DNA of 64,000 nt from JBBQSN01 sp963825505 (GTDB taxonomy: Bacteria > Actinomycetota > Actinomycetes > Actinomycetales > CAWJMD01): positions 251,139 to 315,138 of the forward strand of contig CAWGTL010000014.1 of the NCBI GenBank assembly GCA_963825505.1, read 5' to 3'. The position numbers were made by a program, and so were the translations under genes. Below are positions 8,276-15,601 of the stretch, in pieces (position 1 is the stretch's first letter; each line of letters opens with the position of its first letter). The notes beneath the pieces were generated by a model. It did no database searches. It had not been told where the DNA came from and saw only the letters and a list, made by a program, of their open reading frames with translations.

Positions 8276-9130
8276 GTGTCCGATCAGCCCGCAGAGAAGT
8301 CGTCGACGTCCACGGACGCCAGCGACTCCCTGACCGTCCAGGAGGCCGACCTCCAGGCCGCCGAGGCGTTCGACGCCGACGAGCAGGACGCGGCGACGGC
8401 CGAGGACACCACCGAGGACACCACCGACCTCGACGACACCGCGCCCACCGACGTCCTGGCCGACGACTCCGGGTCCGACGACTCCGGGTCCGACGAGGCC
8501 GGGTCCGACGAGGCCGAGGAGGAGGAGGTCGACCCCGTCGAGGAGTTCATGGCCAAGCTGCGCACGGAGATCGGCGACTGGTTCGTCATCCACTCCTACG
8601 CCGGCTACGAGAACCGGGTGAAGGCGAACCTCGAGAACCGCATCTCCTCGCTCAACATGGAGGACTACATCTTCGCGGTGGAGGTCCCCATGGAGGAGGT
8701 CACCGAGATCAAGAACGGCGTGCGCAAGCAGGTGCGCCGGGTCCGGATCCCCGGGTACGTCCTGGTCCGGATGGAGCTCACCGACGAGTCGTGGGGCGCC
8801 GTGCGGCACACCCCCGGCGTCACCGGTTTCGTGGGCCACACCCACCAGCCGGTGCCGCTGAGCCTCGACGAGGTGTTCTCGATGCTGGCCCCGACCCTGG
8901 AGCCGCGCGAGAGCGCCACCGGCGGCGGCAAGCAGACCAAGGCCGCCGAGCCCACGATCGTCGACTTCGAGGTCGGCGAGTCCGTCACCGTGATGGAGCC
9001 GCCGTTCGAGACCCTCCCGGCCACGATCACCGAGATCAACGCCGACTCCCAGAAGCTCAAGGTCCTCGTGTCGATCTTCGGCCGCGAGACGCCGGTCGAG
9101 CTCGGCTTCAACCAGGTCGCCAAGATCTGA
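8276..9130 (+). CDS. nusG: Transcription termination/antitermination protein NusG
   Basis: A 284-residue protein. Residues of about 100-205 are the NGN domain (GDWFVIHSYAGYENRVK, RIPGYVLVRMEL, GFVG) that binds RNA polymerase. Residues of about 225-284 are the KOW domain (VGESVTVMEPPFETLPATI) that contacts S10 or Rho. The first 90 residues are an acidic extension absent from E. coli NusG but usual in actinobacteria. Here it includes a short tandem repeat of DDSGS/DEAGS. The GTG at 8276 (MSDQPAEKSS) is preferred to the open frame upstream. It sits in the conserved secE-nusG-rplK-rplA order. Confidence 0.96.
   Translation: MSDQPAEKSSTSTDASDSLTVQEADLQAAEAFDADEQDAATAEDTTEDTTDLDDTAPTDVLADDSGSDDSGSDEAGSDEAEEEEVDPVEEFMAKLRTEIGDWFVIHSYAGYENRVKANLENRISSLNMEDYIFAVEVPMEEVTEIKNGVRKQVRRVRIPGYVLVRMELTDESWGAVRHTPGVTGFVGHTHQPVPLSLDEVFSMLAPTLEPRESATGGGKQTKAAEPTIVDFEVGESVTVMEPPFETLPATITEINADSQKLKVLVSIFGRETPVELGFNQVAKI
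8462..8515 (+). repeat. 15-bp tandem repeat inside nusG
   Basis: Units of 15 bp start at 8462, 8477 and 8492, plus a partial unit from 8507. The first two are GACGACTCCGGGTCC and the third is GACGAGGCCGGGTCC. They encode the acidic DDSGS/DEAGS run in the N-terminal extension. In-frame repeat slippage could change its length without breaking the gene. Confidence 0.85.
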
Positions 9131-9206
9131 TCCCCCCAGCCCCCGGGCGGCGCCCAACCACCCGGTCGCACCACCGCAGAGAAACCAGCAGAAGGACTCG
9201 AGAGAC

Positions 9207-9638
9207 ATGCCTCCCAAGAAGAAGGTCGCCGGCCTGATCAAGCTCCAGATCAACGCCGGTGCCGCGACCCCCGCGCCGCCGATCGGCCCCGCGCTGGGCC
9301 AGCACGGCGTCAACATCATGGAGTTCTGCAAGGCGTACAACGCGGCCACCGAGTCGCAGCGCGGCAACGTCGTGCCGGTGGAGATCACGGTCTACGAGGA
9401 CCGTTCCTTCACCTTCATCACCAAGACCCCGCCCGCCGCCGAGCTGATCAAGAAGGCCGCCGGCGTCGCCAAGGGCTCGGGTGAGCCGCACAAGACCAAG
9501 GTCGCCAAGCTCACCAACGAGCAGGTCCGCGAGATCGCGCAGACCAAGCTCGAGGACCTCAACGCCAACGACATCGACGCCGCGGCGAAGATCATCGCCG
9601 GCACCGCCCGCTCGATGGGCATCACGGTCGAGGGCTGA
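9207..9638 (+). CDS. rplK: 50S ribosomal protein L11
   Basis: A 143-residue protein of standard length. The N-terminal domain has the Pro-rich [17 protein letters not shown] motif, where thiopeptides and RelA-dependent signalling act. The C-terminal domain carries [16 protein letters not shown] and [10 protein letters not shown] and binds the GTPase-associated region of 23S rRNA. The ATG at 9207 follows GAAGGACTCGAGAGAC. It sits 76 bp after nusG and 125 bp before rplA. That second spacer holds a short tandem repeat. Confidence 0.98.
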
Positions 9639-9660
9639 GCCCAGCACCACCGAGCACGTC

Positions 9661-9690
9661 CAGCACCACCCAGCACCACCCAGCACCACC
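9661..9690 (+). repeat. Three perfect 10-bp tandem units in the rplK-rplA spacer
   Basis: CAGCACCACC occurs three times back to back at 9661-9690. A related copy, CCAGCACCAC, lies at 9641-9650, just after the rplK stop. The repeat is not coding and forms no obvious hairpin. It lies in the mRNA between rplK and the rplA ribosome binding site. Confidence 0.85.
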
Positions 9691-9763
9691 AGTGGCAGGG
9701 CCCGCGCTGGCCCCACCGACCACGACTGCCAGCAGACCCACGCGAGAACAGAGAGCAGGAACC

Positions 9764-10480
9764 ATGCGCAGCAAGAGCTACCGCGCCGCCTCCGAGAAGA
9801 TCGACCGCGACAAGCTGCACACGCCCCTCGAGGCCGTGCGCATCGCGAAGGAGACCGCGACCACGAAGTACGACTCCACCGTCGAGGTCGCCATGCGCCT
9901 CGGCGTCGACCCCCGCAAGGCCGACCAGATGGTCCGCGGCACGGTCAACCTCCCCCACGGCACCGGCAAGACCGCTCGGGTCCTGGTCTTCGCCAACGGT
10001 GACAAGGCCGACGCCGCCCGCGCGGCGGGCGCCGACCACGTGGGCTCGGACGACCTGATCGAGAAGGTGGCGGCCGGCTTCACCGACTTCGACGCCGCCG
10101 TCGCCACCCCCGACCTGATGGGCAAGGTCGGCCGGCTCGGCAAGGTGCTCGGTCCCCGCGGCCTGATGCCGAACCCGAAGACCGGCACGGTCACCATGGA
10201 CGTCGCGAAGGCGGTCGAGGAGATCAAGGGCGGCAAGATCGAGTTCCGCGTCGACAAGCACTCGAACCTGCACTTCATCATCGGCAAGGCCTCCTTCGAC
10301 GAGACCAAGCTGGTGGAGAACTACGCCGCCGCCCTCGAGGAGGTGCTGCGGCTCAAGCCGTCGTCCTCCAAGGGCCGGTACGTCGCCAAGGCGACCATCT
10401 CCACCACGATGGGCCCGGGCATCCCGGTCGACCCCGCGAAGACCAAGAACCTGCTGGTCGACGAGCAGGCCGACGCCTGA
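9764..10480 (+). CDS. rplA: 50S ribosomal protein L1
   Basis: A 238-residue L1 of usual length, which binds the L1 stalk of 23S rRNA and in many bacteria represses its own operon. Motifs include MRSKSYRAA at the start, RLGKVLGPRGLMPNPKTGTV in the middle, and KGGKIEFRVDKHSNLH. The ATG at 9764 is preceded by GAGAGCAGGA, which favours it over the upstream in-frame codon. It is the last gene of the secE-nusG-rplK-rplA unit and is followed by a strong terminator hairpin. Confidence 0.98.
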   Translation: MRSKSYRAASEKIDRDKLHTPLEAVRIAKETATTKYDSTVEVAMRLGVDPRKADQMVRGTVNLPHGTGKTARVLVFANGDKADAARAAGADHVGSDDLIEKVAAGFTDFDAAVATPDLMGKVGRLGKVLGPRGLMPNPKTGTVTMDVAKAVEEIKGGKIEFRVDKHSNLHFIIGKASFDETKLVENYAAALEEVLRLKPSSSKGRYVAKATISTTMGPGIPVDPAKTKNLLVDEQADA

Positions 10481-10497
10481 TCCCACCCGGTACAGCC

Positions 10498-10535
10498 CGA
10501 CGCCCCCGGCCGCCCCGCGCGGACCGGGGGCGTCG
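10498..10535 (+). terminator. Hairpin terminator after rplA
   Basis: Perfect 12-bp stem: CGACGCCCCCGG at 10498-10509 pairs with CCGGGGGCGTCG at 10524-10535 around a 14-nt loop. It sits between rplA and the convergent WYL regulator and probably works for both. There is no long U-run, as is usual in high-GC actinobacteria. Confidence 0.85.
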
Positions 10536-10546
10536 TGCGTCCCGGG

Positions 10547-11542
10547 TCAGCCGGCGGCGGCGCGGGCGTAGCGGCCGGACAGCGTCGCGCACGCCTCGCG
10601 CAGCTCGGGCGGACCGACCACCTCGATCTCGACGTCGAACATCGCCACGGTGGCGGCGAGGCCGGCCCACGACCACGAGCCGAGCACGAGCCGGCAGCGC
10701 TGCGGACCGAGGGACTCCACCAGCGAGTCGCGCGGCACCCACCGCTGCACCAGCTCGGCGTGGGCGTCGAGCAGCACCTCACCGCGGCACGGCCACTGCT
10801 CGGCCGCCGACCGCTCGAAGCGTGCGGCGACGAACGCGCCGACGTCGCCCTCGGGCAGCTCGCGCGGGGTGAACCGCGGCCCGGTGGGGGTGCGCGGACG
10901 CACCCGGTCGACCCGGAAGGTGCGCCAGTCGGACCGGTCGAGGTCGAACGCGACGAGGTACCAGCGCCCGCCCCAGGTCACCAGGTGGTGCGGCTCCACC
11001 CGCCGCGGGGGCGCCCAGCCCTGCTCGGCGGCGTCCTGCGCGCCGCGACCGGAGGCGGCCTCGTAGTCGAACCGCAGCACCTCGCGGGCGCGGACGGCGG
11101 CGCCGAGCGCGATCAGCACCTCGGTGTCGACGGTGGGCACGGGCCTCCCGGCGGTGCGGTCGAGCGCGGTGACCTGCAGGGCGTCGACGCGGTGCCGCAG
11201 CCGGGCCGGCATCACCTGCCGCACCGTGGCCAGCGCCCGGGCGGAGCCCTCGCCGATGCCGCTCACCGAGCTGGTGGCGGTCTGCAGGGCCACGGCCACC
11301 GCGACCGCCTGCTCGTCGTCGAACAGCAGCGGCGGCAGCTCGGTGCCGGCGTCGAGGCGGTAGCCGCCGTCCGGGCCCTTGGTCGCCTGCACGGGGTAGC
11401 CGAGGTCGCGCAGCCGGTCGACGTCTCGACGCACCGTGCGCGCGCTGACCTCGAGGCGCTCGGCCAGCAGCGGGCCGGGCCAGTCGCGCCGGGCCTGGAG
11501 CAGCGACAGCAGGGACAGCAGCCGTGCGGACGTCTCGAGCAT
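10547..11542 (-). CDS. WYL-domain transcriptional regulator (YafY/DeoR-type)
   Basis: A 331-residue regulator. The N-terminal winged helix (about residues 1-60: MLETSARLLSLLSLL, then LAERLEVSARTVRRDVDRLR) is followed by a WYL sensor domain (about 140-215: LRFDYEAASGRG, WYLVAFDLDRSDWRTFRVDR) and a C-terminal WCX-type part. WYL proteins usually respond to a small or nucleic-acid ligand. The ATG at 11542 gives the normal family length. It is divergent from a DrrAB-like ABC exporter, with a 31-bp inverted repeat between them. Regulation of that exporter is the natural inference. Confidence 0.9.
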   Translation of the reverse strand: MLETSARLLSLLSLLQARRDWPGPLLAERLEVSARTVRRDVDRLRDLGYPVQATKGPDGGYRLDAGTELPPLLFDDEQAVAVAVALQTATSSVSGIGEGSARALATVRQVMPARLRHRVDALQVTALDRTAGRPVPTVDTEVLIALGAAVRAREVLRFDYEAASGRGAQDAAEQGWAPPRRVEPHHLVTWGGRWYLVAFDLDRSDWRTFRVDRVRPRTPTGPRFTPRELPEGDVGAFVAARFERSAAEQWPCRGEVLLDAHAELVQRWVPRDSLVESLGPQRCRLVLGSWSWAGLAATVAMFDVEIEVVGPPELREACATLSGRYARAAAG

Positions 11543-11555
11543 GCGTCCCAGACTG

Positions 11556-11586
11556 GCAGAGGTAGAGGACAGGACCTGACCTCTGC
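11556..11586. promoter_or_regulatory. Inverted repeat, probable operator of the WYL regulator
   Basis: GCAGAGGT (11556-11563) and its exact reverse complement ACCTCTGC (11579-11586) are separated by 15 bp. A second small palindrome, CAGG-A-CCTG, lies at 11570-11578. The repeat sits 14 bp upstream of the WYL gene start and 50 bp upstream of the ABC ATPase start, as expected for an operator controlling both. Binding by the WYL protein is inferred. Confidence 0.6.
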
Positions 11587-11636
11587 ACCGGGAAGAGTCC
11601 TCCTCGGAAGCAGCAGACCGACGAGGGGACGAACCA

Positions 11637-12662
11637 GTGATCCAGACCCGAGACCTCACCAAGGACTTCGTGGTGAGCAAGAAGCGCACCGTGCACGCCG
11701 TGCGCGGCATCAGCCTCGACGTCGAGCCCGGCGAGCTGGTGGCCGTGCTCGGCCCGAACGGCGCCGGCAAGACCACGACGATGCGGATGCTCACCACCCT
11801 GATCGCCCCGACCAGCGGCTCGGCCACCGTCGCCGGCTTCGACGTGACCGCCGACGCCGCGCAGGTGCGGCGCCGGATCGGCTACGTGGGCCAGGGCAAC
11901 GCCGCCGGGCACAGCCAGCGCGCCGGCGACGAGCTGGTGGCGCAGGGCGTCATCTACGGCCTCGGACGCCGGGCCGCGCGGGCCCGGGCCGCCGAGCTGA
12001 TGGACGCGCTCGACCTCACCGACCTCGCGGAGCGCAAGGTGTCGGCGCTGTCCGGTGGCCAGCGGCGCCGGCTCGACGTCGCGATGGGCCTGGTGCACGC
12101 ACCGCCGCTGCTGTTCCTCGACGAGCCGTCGACCGGTCTGGACCCCCAGAACCGGGCCAACCTGTGGCAGCACATCCTGCGGATGCGGGCCGATCACGAG
12201 ATGACCGTGGTGCTCACCACCCACTACCTCGACGAGGCCGACTCGATGGCCGAGCGGGTGGTCGTGGTCGACCACGGCGAGGTGATCGCCGACGACACCG
12301 CCGAGGCGCTCAAGGCCGACCTCGCGGGCGACCTGGTGGTGCTCGAGGTCGCCGACCTGGTGCAGGTGCCCGAGCTCGTCCGGCTGGTCGAGCAGGTGCC
12401 CACGGCCCGCGAGGTCGGCTGGGACGGCACCGCGGTCCGTGCCCGGGTGGACGACGGCCCGCGCGTGGCCGCCGCCCTCGTCCGCGAGGCCGTCGGGCGC
12501 GACGTCGGGGTCGACGCCGTTCAGGTGCAGCGCCCGACCCTCGACGACGTGTTCCTCGCGCTCACCGGCCGCAGCCTGCGCGAGGAGGGCCAGACCCACG
12601 CCGCCACCACCGGGACCACCGAGATCACCCAGGACGCCGAGACCCAGGAGGACGCAGCATGA
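11637..12662 (+). CDS. DrrA-like ABC exporter ATPase
   Basis: A 341-residue ATPase with Walker A GPNGAGKTTTMRMLTTL, the DrrA-typical GYVGQGNAAG segment after the Q-loop, signature LSGGQRRRLDVAMGL, Walker B LLFLDEPSTGLDP and switch LTTHYLDEAD. The C-terminal regulatory region carries QRPTLDDVFLALTGRSLRE, the conserved tail of daunorubicin-resistance ATPases. The GTG at 11637 follows GAGGGGACGAACCA. The partner permease begins in an ATGA overlap. It probably energises export of a hydrophobic drug or lipid. Confidence 0.93.
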   Translation: MIQTRDLTKDFVVSKKRTVHAVRGISLDVEPGELVAVLGPNGAGKTTTMRMLTTLIAPTSGSATVAGFDVTADAAQVRRRIGYVGQGNAAGHSQRAGDELVAQGVIYGLGRRAARARAAELMDALDLTDLAERKVSALSGGQRRRLDVAMGLVHAPPLLFLDEPSTGLDPQNRANLWQHILRMRADHEMTVVLTTHYLDEADSMAERVVVVDHGEVIADDTAEALKADLAGDLVVLEVADLVQVPELVRLVEQVPTAREVGWDGTAVRARVDDGPRVAAALVREAVGRDVGVDAVQVQRPTLDDVFLALTGRSLREEGQTHAATTGTTEITQDAETQEDAA

Positions 12663-13492
12663 GCACCCTGACCACGACCCCGGCCGGGACCACCACCACG
12701 GCCCGGCCCACCACGACCGTCCCGCGCCGCAGCGTCGTCCGCGACACCCTCGTGGTGATGCTGCGCGAGCTGCGACCGGTGCGGCGCGACCCGTTCTCGC
12801 TGCTGTTCGGCATGATCCAGCCGCTGGTCTTCCTCGGCCTGTTCGGCCCGCTGCTCGCCGGATCGGTCGGCGGTGGCGGTGCGCTGGGCGAGAACGTGTG
12901 GCAGTGGTTCGTCCCGGCGATCCTCGTGCAGGTCGCCCTGTTCGGGACCTCGACCGTGGGCGCGAACCTGCTGTTCGAGCTCCAGACCGGTTCGCACGAG
13001 CGGATGCTCGTCTCCCCGCTGTCACGGCCGTCGATGCTCGTGGGCCGTTCGCTCAAGGAGATGGTGCCGCTCGCCGCTCAGGCGGTGGTCGTCGTCGCGG
13101 TGATGACCCCGACCTCGTTCGACCTGCACCCGCTCGGCGCGCTCGTCGGGCTGGCGCTGCTCGCGGTGCTCGGCGTCGGGCTCGGCTCGTTCAGCTACGC
13201 GCTCGCGATCGCCGTCCGCAAGCAGGACTGGATGTTCTGGGCGGTGCAGCAGACCGTGATCTTCCCGCTGATGCTGCTGTCCGGTCTGCTGCTGCCGCTG
13301 GAGTCCGGCCCGGCCTGGATGCGGGCGGTGGCCGCGGTCAACCCGCTGCGGTACGTGGTCGACGCCGAGCGCGCCCTGTTCGCCGGCCAGATCGGCGTCG
13401 CCGACGTCGCCTGGGGCTGGGTCGCCGCCCTCGTCACCGCCGCCCTCGGCCTGGCCGTCGGCATCCGCGTCATGGTGAGGAGCTCGGACTGA
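12659..13492 (+). CDS. DrrB-like ABC-2 permease
   Basis: A 277-residue membrane protein. After a Thr/Pro/Arg-rich cytoplasmic N-terminus of about 35 residues come about six membrane segments, with the family motifs RDPFSLLFGMIQPLVFLGLFGP and MLLSGLLLPLESGP followed by NPLRYVVDAERA. The start overlaps the ATPase stop (ATGA), so the pair is coupled. The gene ends 1 bp before the stop of the convergent VOC gene, so no independent terminator fits between them. Confidence 0.92.
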   Translation: MSTLTTTPAGTTTTARPTTTVPRRSVVRDTLVVMLRELRPVRRDPFSLLFGMIQPLVFLGLFGPLLAGSVGGGGALGENVWQWFVPAILVQVALFGTSTVGANLLFELQTGSHERMLVSPLSRPSMLVGRSLKEMVPLAAQAVVVVAVMTPTSFDLHPLGALVGLALLAVLGVGLGSFSYALAIAVRKQDWMFWAVQQTVIFPLMLLSGLLLPLESGPAWMRAVAAVNPLRYVVDAERALFAGQIGVADVAWGWVAALVTAALGLAVGIRVMVRSSD

Positions 13493-13493
13493 C

Positions 13494-13901
13494 CTACCCG
13501 TCCCCGTCGAGGAGGGCCTGGATCTGCTCGGCGGGGACGGTGTCCGGCTGCTGGAGCAGCCACTGCACGCCGAACGGGTCGCGGACCCGGCCCCACCGGC
13601 CGCCCCACGGCCGCTCGTGCACCTCGAACACCCAGCTGCCGCCGGCGTCCACCAGGGCGCCGGCGACGGCGTCGGGGTCGTCGACCAGGACGTCGAGCAG
13701 CGGACCGGGGTCGGCCACCGGATCGTGCTCGTCGGCGTCCTTGACCGTGACCCGTCCGCCGAGCACCTCGATCTCGGCGAACACCACCGTGGTGCCGTGG
13801 GTGAACCGCACCACCTCGGTGGCCCCCAGCGCACGGGACCAGTAGGCGAGGGCATCGGCGGCGGGGCTCACCACCAGCTTCGGACGCAGGACGTCGCTCA
13901 T
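13494..13901 (-). CDS. VOC (glyoxalase/bleomycin-resistance fold) family protein
   Basis: A 135-residue protein of PhnB-like VOC type: LRPKLVVSPAADALAYWSRA at the N-terminus, central EIEVLGGRVTVKDADEHDP, and a C-terminal WGGRWGRVRDPFGVQWLL. Its biochemical role is open; members of this branch are often small dioxygenase-like or drug-binding proteins. A TAGGGT -10-like hexamer (complement of 13908-13913) ends 6 bp before the ATG on the minus strand, and I see no Shine-Dalgarno, so the mRNA may be leaderless. Confidence 0.85.
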   Translation of the reverse strand: MSDVLRPKLVVSPAADALAYWSRALGATEVVRFTHGTTVVFAEIEVLGGRVTVKDADEHDPVADPGPLLDVLVDDPDAVAGALVDAGGSWVFEVHERPWGGRWGRVRDPFGVQWLLQQPDTVPAEQIQALLDGDG

Positions 13902-13958
13902 GCCGCGACCCTAGGACGGCGCGGACCGGCACGTCTTGGACGAACCGGAGCCGACGAT

Positions 13959-13988
13959 TTGGTCCCGCGCCGTCCGCCCGCCTACTCT
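13959..13988 (+). promoter_or_regulatory. Promoter of the rplJL operon
   Basis: TTGGTC (13959-13964) and TACTCT (13983-13988) are separated by 18 bp. The predicted start, near 13995, lies just before the conserved GAAGACCGCAGGT of the L10 leader, which supports the call. Confidence 0.55.
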
Positions 13989-13994
13989 TGACCC

Positions 13995-14205
13995 ACCGAA
14001 GACCGCAGGTCCCCGTCCCGATCCTGGGGCGGGCGAAGGCCCACGACACGTGGTGACCAGCGCAGGTGCCGCAAGTGCAGACCCGTCCACCAGGACGAGC
14101 CCGTGCCCCGCGCTCCTGCGCGGGGCACTTTCCGTCTCTGGGGCCGGGCCCACCCGTGGTCGCCGGTGCAGACCAGACCGATGCACCATCCCGACCACGG
14201 AAGGA
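13995..14205 (+). ncRNA. Ribosomal protein L10 leader (autoregulatory 5' UTR of rplJL)
   Basis: The 5' UTR of rplJ contains the signature GAAGACCGCAGGT (13998-14010) and a strong hairpin, GTGCCCCGCG/CGCGGGGCAC (14103-14112 and 14119-14128), followed by TTT. This matches the L10-leader family, in which the L10(L7/L12)4 complex binds its mRNA to repress it. The hairpin plus U-tract could also act as an attenuator. Boundaries are approximate; the family assignment is by eye. Confidence 0.75.
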
Positions 14206-14211
14206 GGGCCC

Positions 14212-14844
14212 ATGGCGAACGCTGCGAAGACCGCTGCCGTGGCCGAGCTCACGGAGTTGTTCCGCGGCTCGTCCGCCGGCGTGCTGACCGAGTACCGCGG
14301 GCTCACCGTGGCCCAGCTCAAGCAGCTGCGCCGTTCCCTGGGGGACAACGCCACGTACGCGGTGGTCAAGAACACCCTGACGTCGCTCGCGGCCAAGGAG
14401 GCCGGCGTCGACGCGTTCGACGGCCAGCTCTCCGGTCCGTCGGCGATCGCCTTCATCACCGGTGACCCGGTGGAGGCGGCCAAGGGTCTTCGCGACTTCG
14501 CCAAGGCGAACCCCCAGCTGGTCATCAAGGGCGGGTACCTCGAGGGCAAGACCCTCAGCCCGGCCGAGATCACCAAGCTCGCCGACCTCGAGTCGCGCGA
14601 GGTCCTGCTGGCCAAGCTGGCCGGCGCCATGAAGGCGTCGCTCAACAACGCCGCGTACCTGTTCGCCGCGCCCCTGGCGCAGGCCGCCCGCACGATCGAC
14701 GCGCTGCGGCTCAAGGTCGAGCAGGAGGGTCCGGCGCCCACGCCGGAGCCCGCCGCCGAGGACGCCCCGGCGTCCGACGAGGCACCCGCAGCCGAGGCTG
14801 CGGACCAGGACGCTCCCGCCGAGGGCGCGACCACCGAGGGCTGA
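14212..14844 (+). CDS. rplJ: 50S ribosomal protein L10
   Basis: A 210-residue protein that anchors the L7/L12 stalk to the ribosome. The N-terminal domain shows VAELTELFRGSSAGVLTEYRG and KNTLTSLAAKEAG. The C-terminal helix binds L7/L12 dimers. The last 35 residues are an Ala/Glu/Asp-rich acidic tail, longer than in E. coli. The ATG at 14212 follows GGAAGGAGGGCCC, a strong ribosome binding site. It is followed after 60 bp by rplL and preceded by the L10 leader. Confidence 0.98.
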   Translation: MANAAKTAAVAELTELFRGSSAGVLTEYRGLTVAQLKQLRRSLGDNATYAVVKNTLTSLAAKEAGVDAFDGQLSGPSAIAFITGDPVEAAKGLRDFAKANPQLVIKGGYLEGKTLSPAEITKLADLESREVLLAKLAGAMKASLNNAAYLFAAPLAQAARTIDALRLKVEQEGPAPTPEPAAEDAPASDEAPAAEAADQDAPAEGATTEG

Positions 14845-14904
14845 CAGCCCACCCCACCGGTGGGCCGTCCGGCGCACCAGAACACACAGAGGAAGGACGC
14901 CACC

Positions 14905-15294
14905 ATGGCCAAGCTCAGCACCGACGAGCTGCTCGACGCGTTCAAGGACATGACGCTGATCGAGCTCTCCGAGTTCGTGAAGAAGTTCGAGGAGACCTTC
15001 GAGGTCACCGCCGCCGCCCCCGTCGCGGTCGCCGCTGCCGGTGGCGCCGCTGCCGGCCCGGCCGCCGAGGCCGAGGAGGAGAAGGACGAGTTCGACGTCA
15101 TCCTCGAGGCTGCGGGCGACAAGAAGATCCAGGTCATCAAGGAGGTCCGCACCCTCACCAGCCTCGGGCTGAAGGAGGCCAAGGACCTCGTCGACGGCGC
15201 TCCCAAGCCGATCCTGGAGGCCGTCAACAAGGAGGCCGCCGAGAAGGCCAAGGCCGCTCTCGAGGGCGCCGGCGCCACCGTCACCGTCAAGTGA
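14905..15294 (+). CDS. rplL: 50S ribosomal protein L7/L12
   Basis: A 129-residue stalk protein that recruits translation factors. Its layout is standard: an N-terminal dimerisation domain (MAKLSTDELLDAFKDMTLIE), an Ala/Gly-rich hinge near residues 40-55, and a C-terminal factor-binding domain (FDVILEAAGDKKIQVIKEVR, GLGLKEAKDLVDGAPK-like). The ATG at 14905 follows GAGGAAGGACGCCACC. It ends the rplJL transcript; a hairpin terminator lies 43 bp downstream. Confidence 0.98.
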   Translation: MAKLSTDELLDAFKDMTLIELSEFVKKFEETFEVTAAAPVAVAAAGGAAAGPAAEAEEEKDEFDVILEAAGDKKIQVIKEVRTLTSLGLKEAKDLVDGAPKPILEAVNKEAAEKAKAALEGAGATVTVK

Positions 15295-15336
15295 CGACTG
15301 CCTGACCCGCACCACCGCGGCCGTCCGGTCGCACGC

Positions 15337-15374
15337 CGAAGGGTCCGACCCCCCGCAGGGGTTCGGACCCTTCG
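15337..15374 (+). terminator. Hairpin terminator after rplL
   Basis: CGAAGGGTCCGA (15337-15348) plus a following C-run pairs with GGGG-TTCGGACCCTTCG (15358-15374), with a one-base irregularity near the loop. It separates the ribosomal operon from the mce operon. Confidence 0.85.
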
Positions 15375-15601
15375 TGCGTCCCGCCCCGTGCGCCCGACGT
15401 GCGCGCTGCGGCGCCGGGTGCGACGCGCCGTCCCGGTGCGCGCGCAGCGGGCTACCCGGAGGTAACGTCCTGCCGCCGGCGCCGTAACCTCGCCGGTCCC
15501 CGCCCGTTGGTCTGGCGGGTAGGGCGACCTGCGCCCGCCGTCCGGGAACGCCCCGGGCACGTACCGCACGCACGCGACGACGCGAGGACGGAGGGGCCGA
15601 C
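15375..15601 (+). other. Spacer upstream of the mce operon
   Basis: A 227-bp stretch with no gene that I can support. It holds TAACGT (15463-15468) and TAACCT (15485-15490), each preceded by a G-T context and possibly -10 hexamers or halves of a regulator site. TTGGTC at 15507-15512 has no matching -10. The start codon at 15602 is preceded by GGACGGAGGGGCC-like purines. No KstR-type palindrome is visible. Confidence 0.4.

Noticed and set aside
15461..15490. GGTAACG / CGTAACC pair upstream of mkl as an operator
   Set aside because: The arms are not true reverse complements (AA faces AA), so a dimeric operator is not supported; left as possible -10 hexamers.
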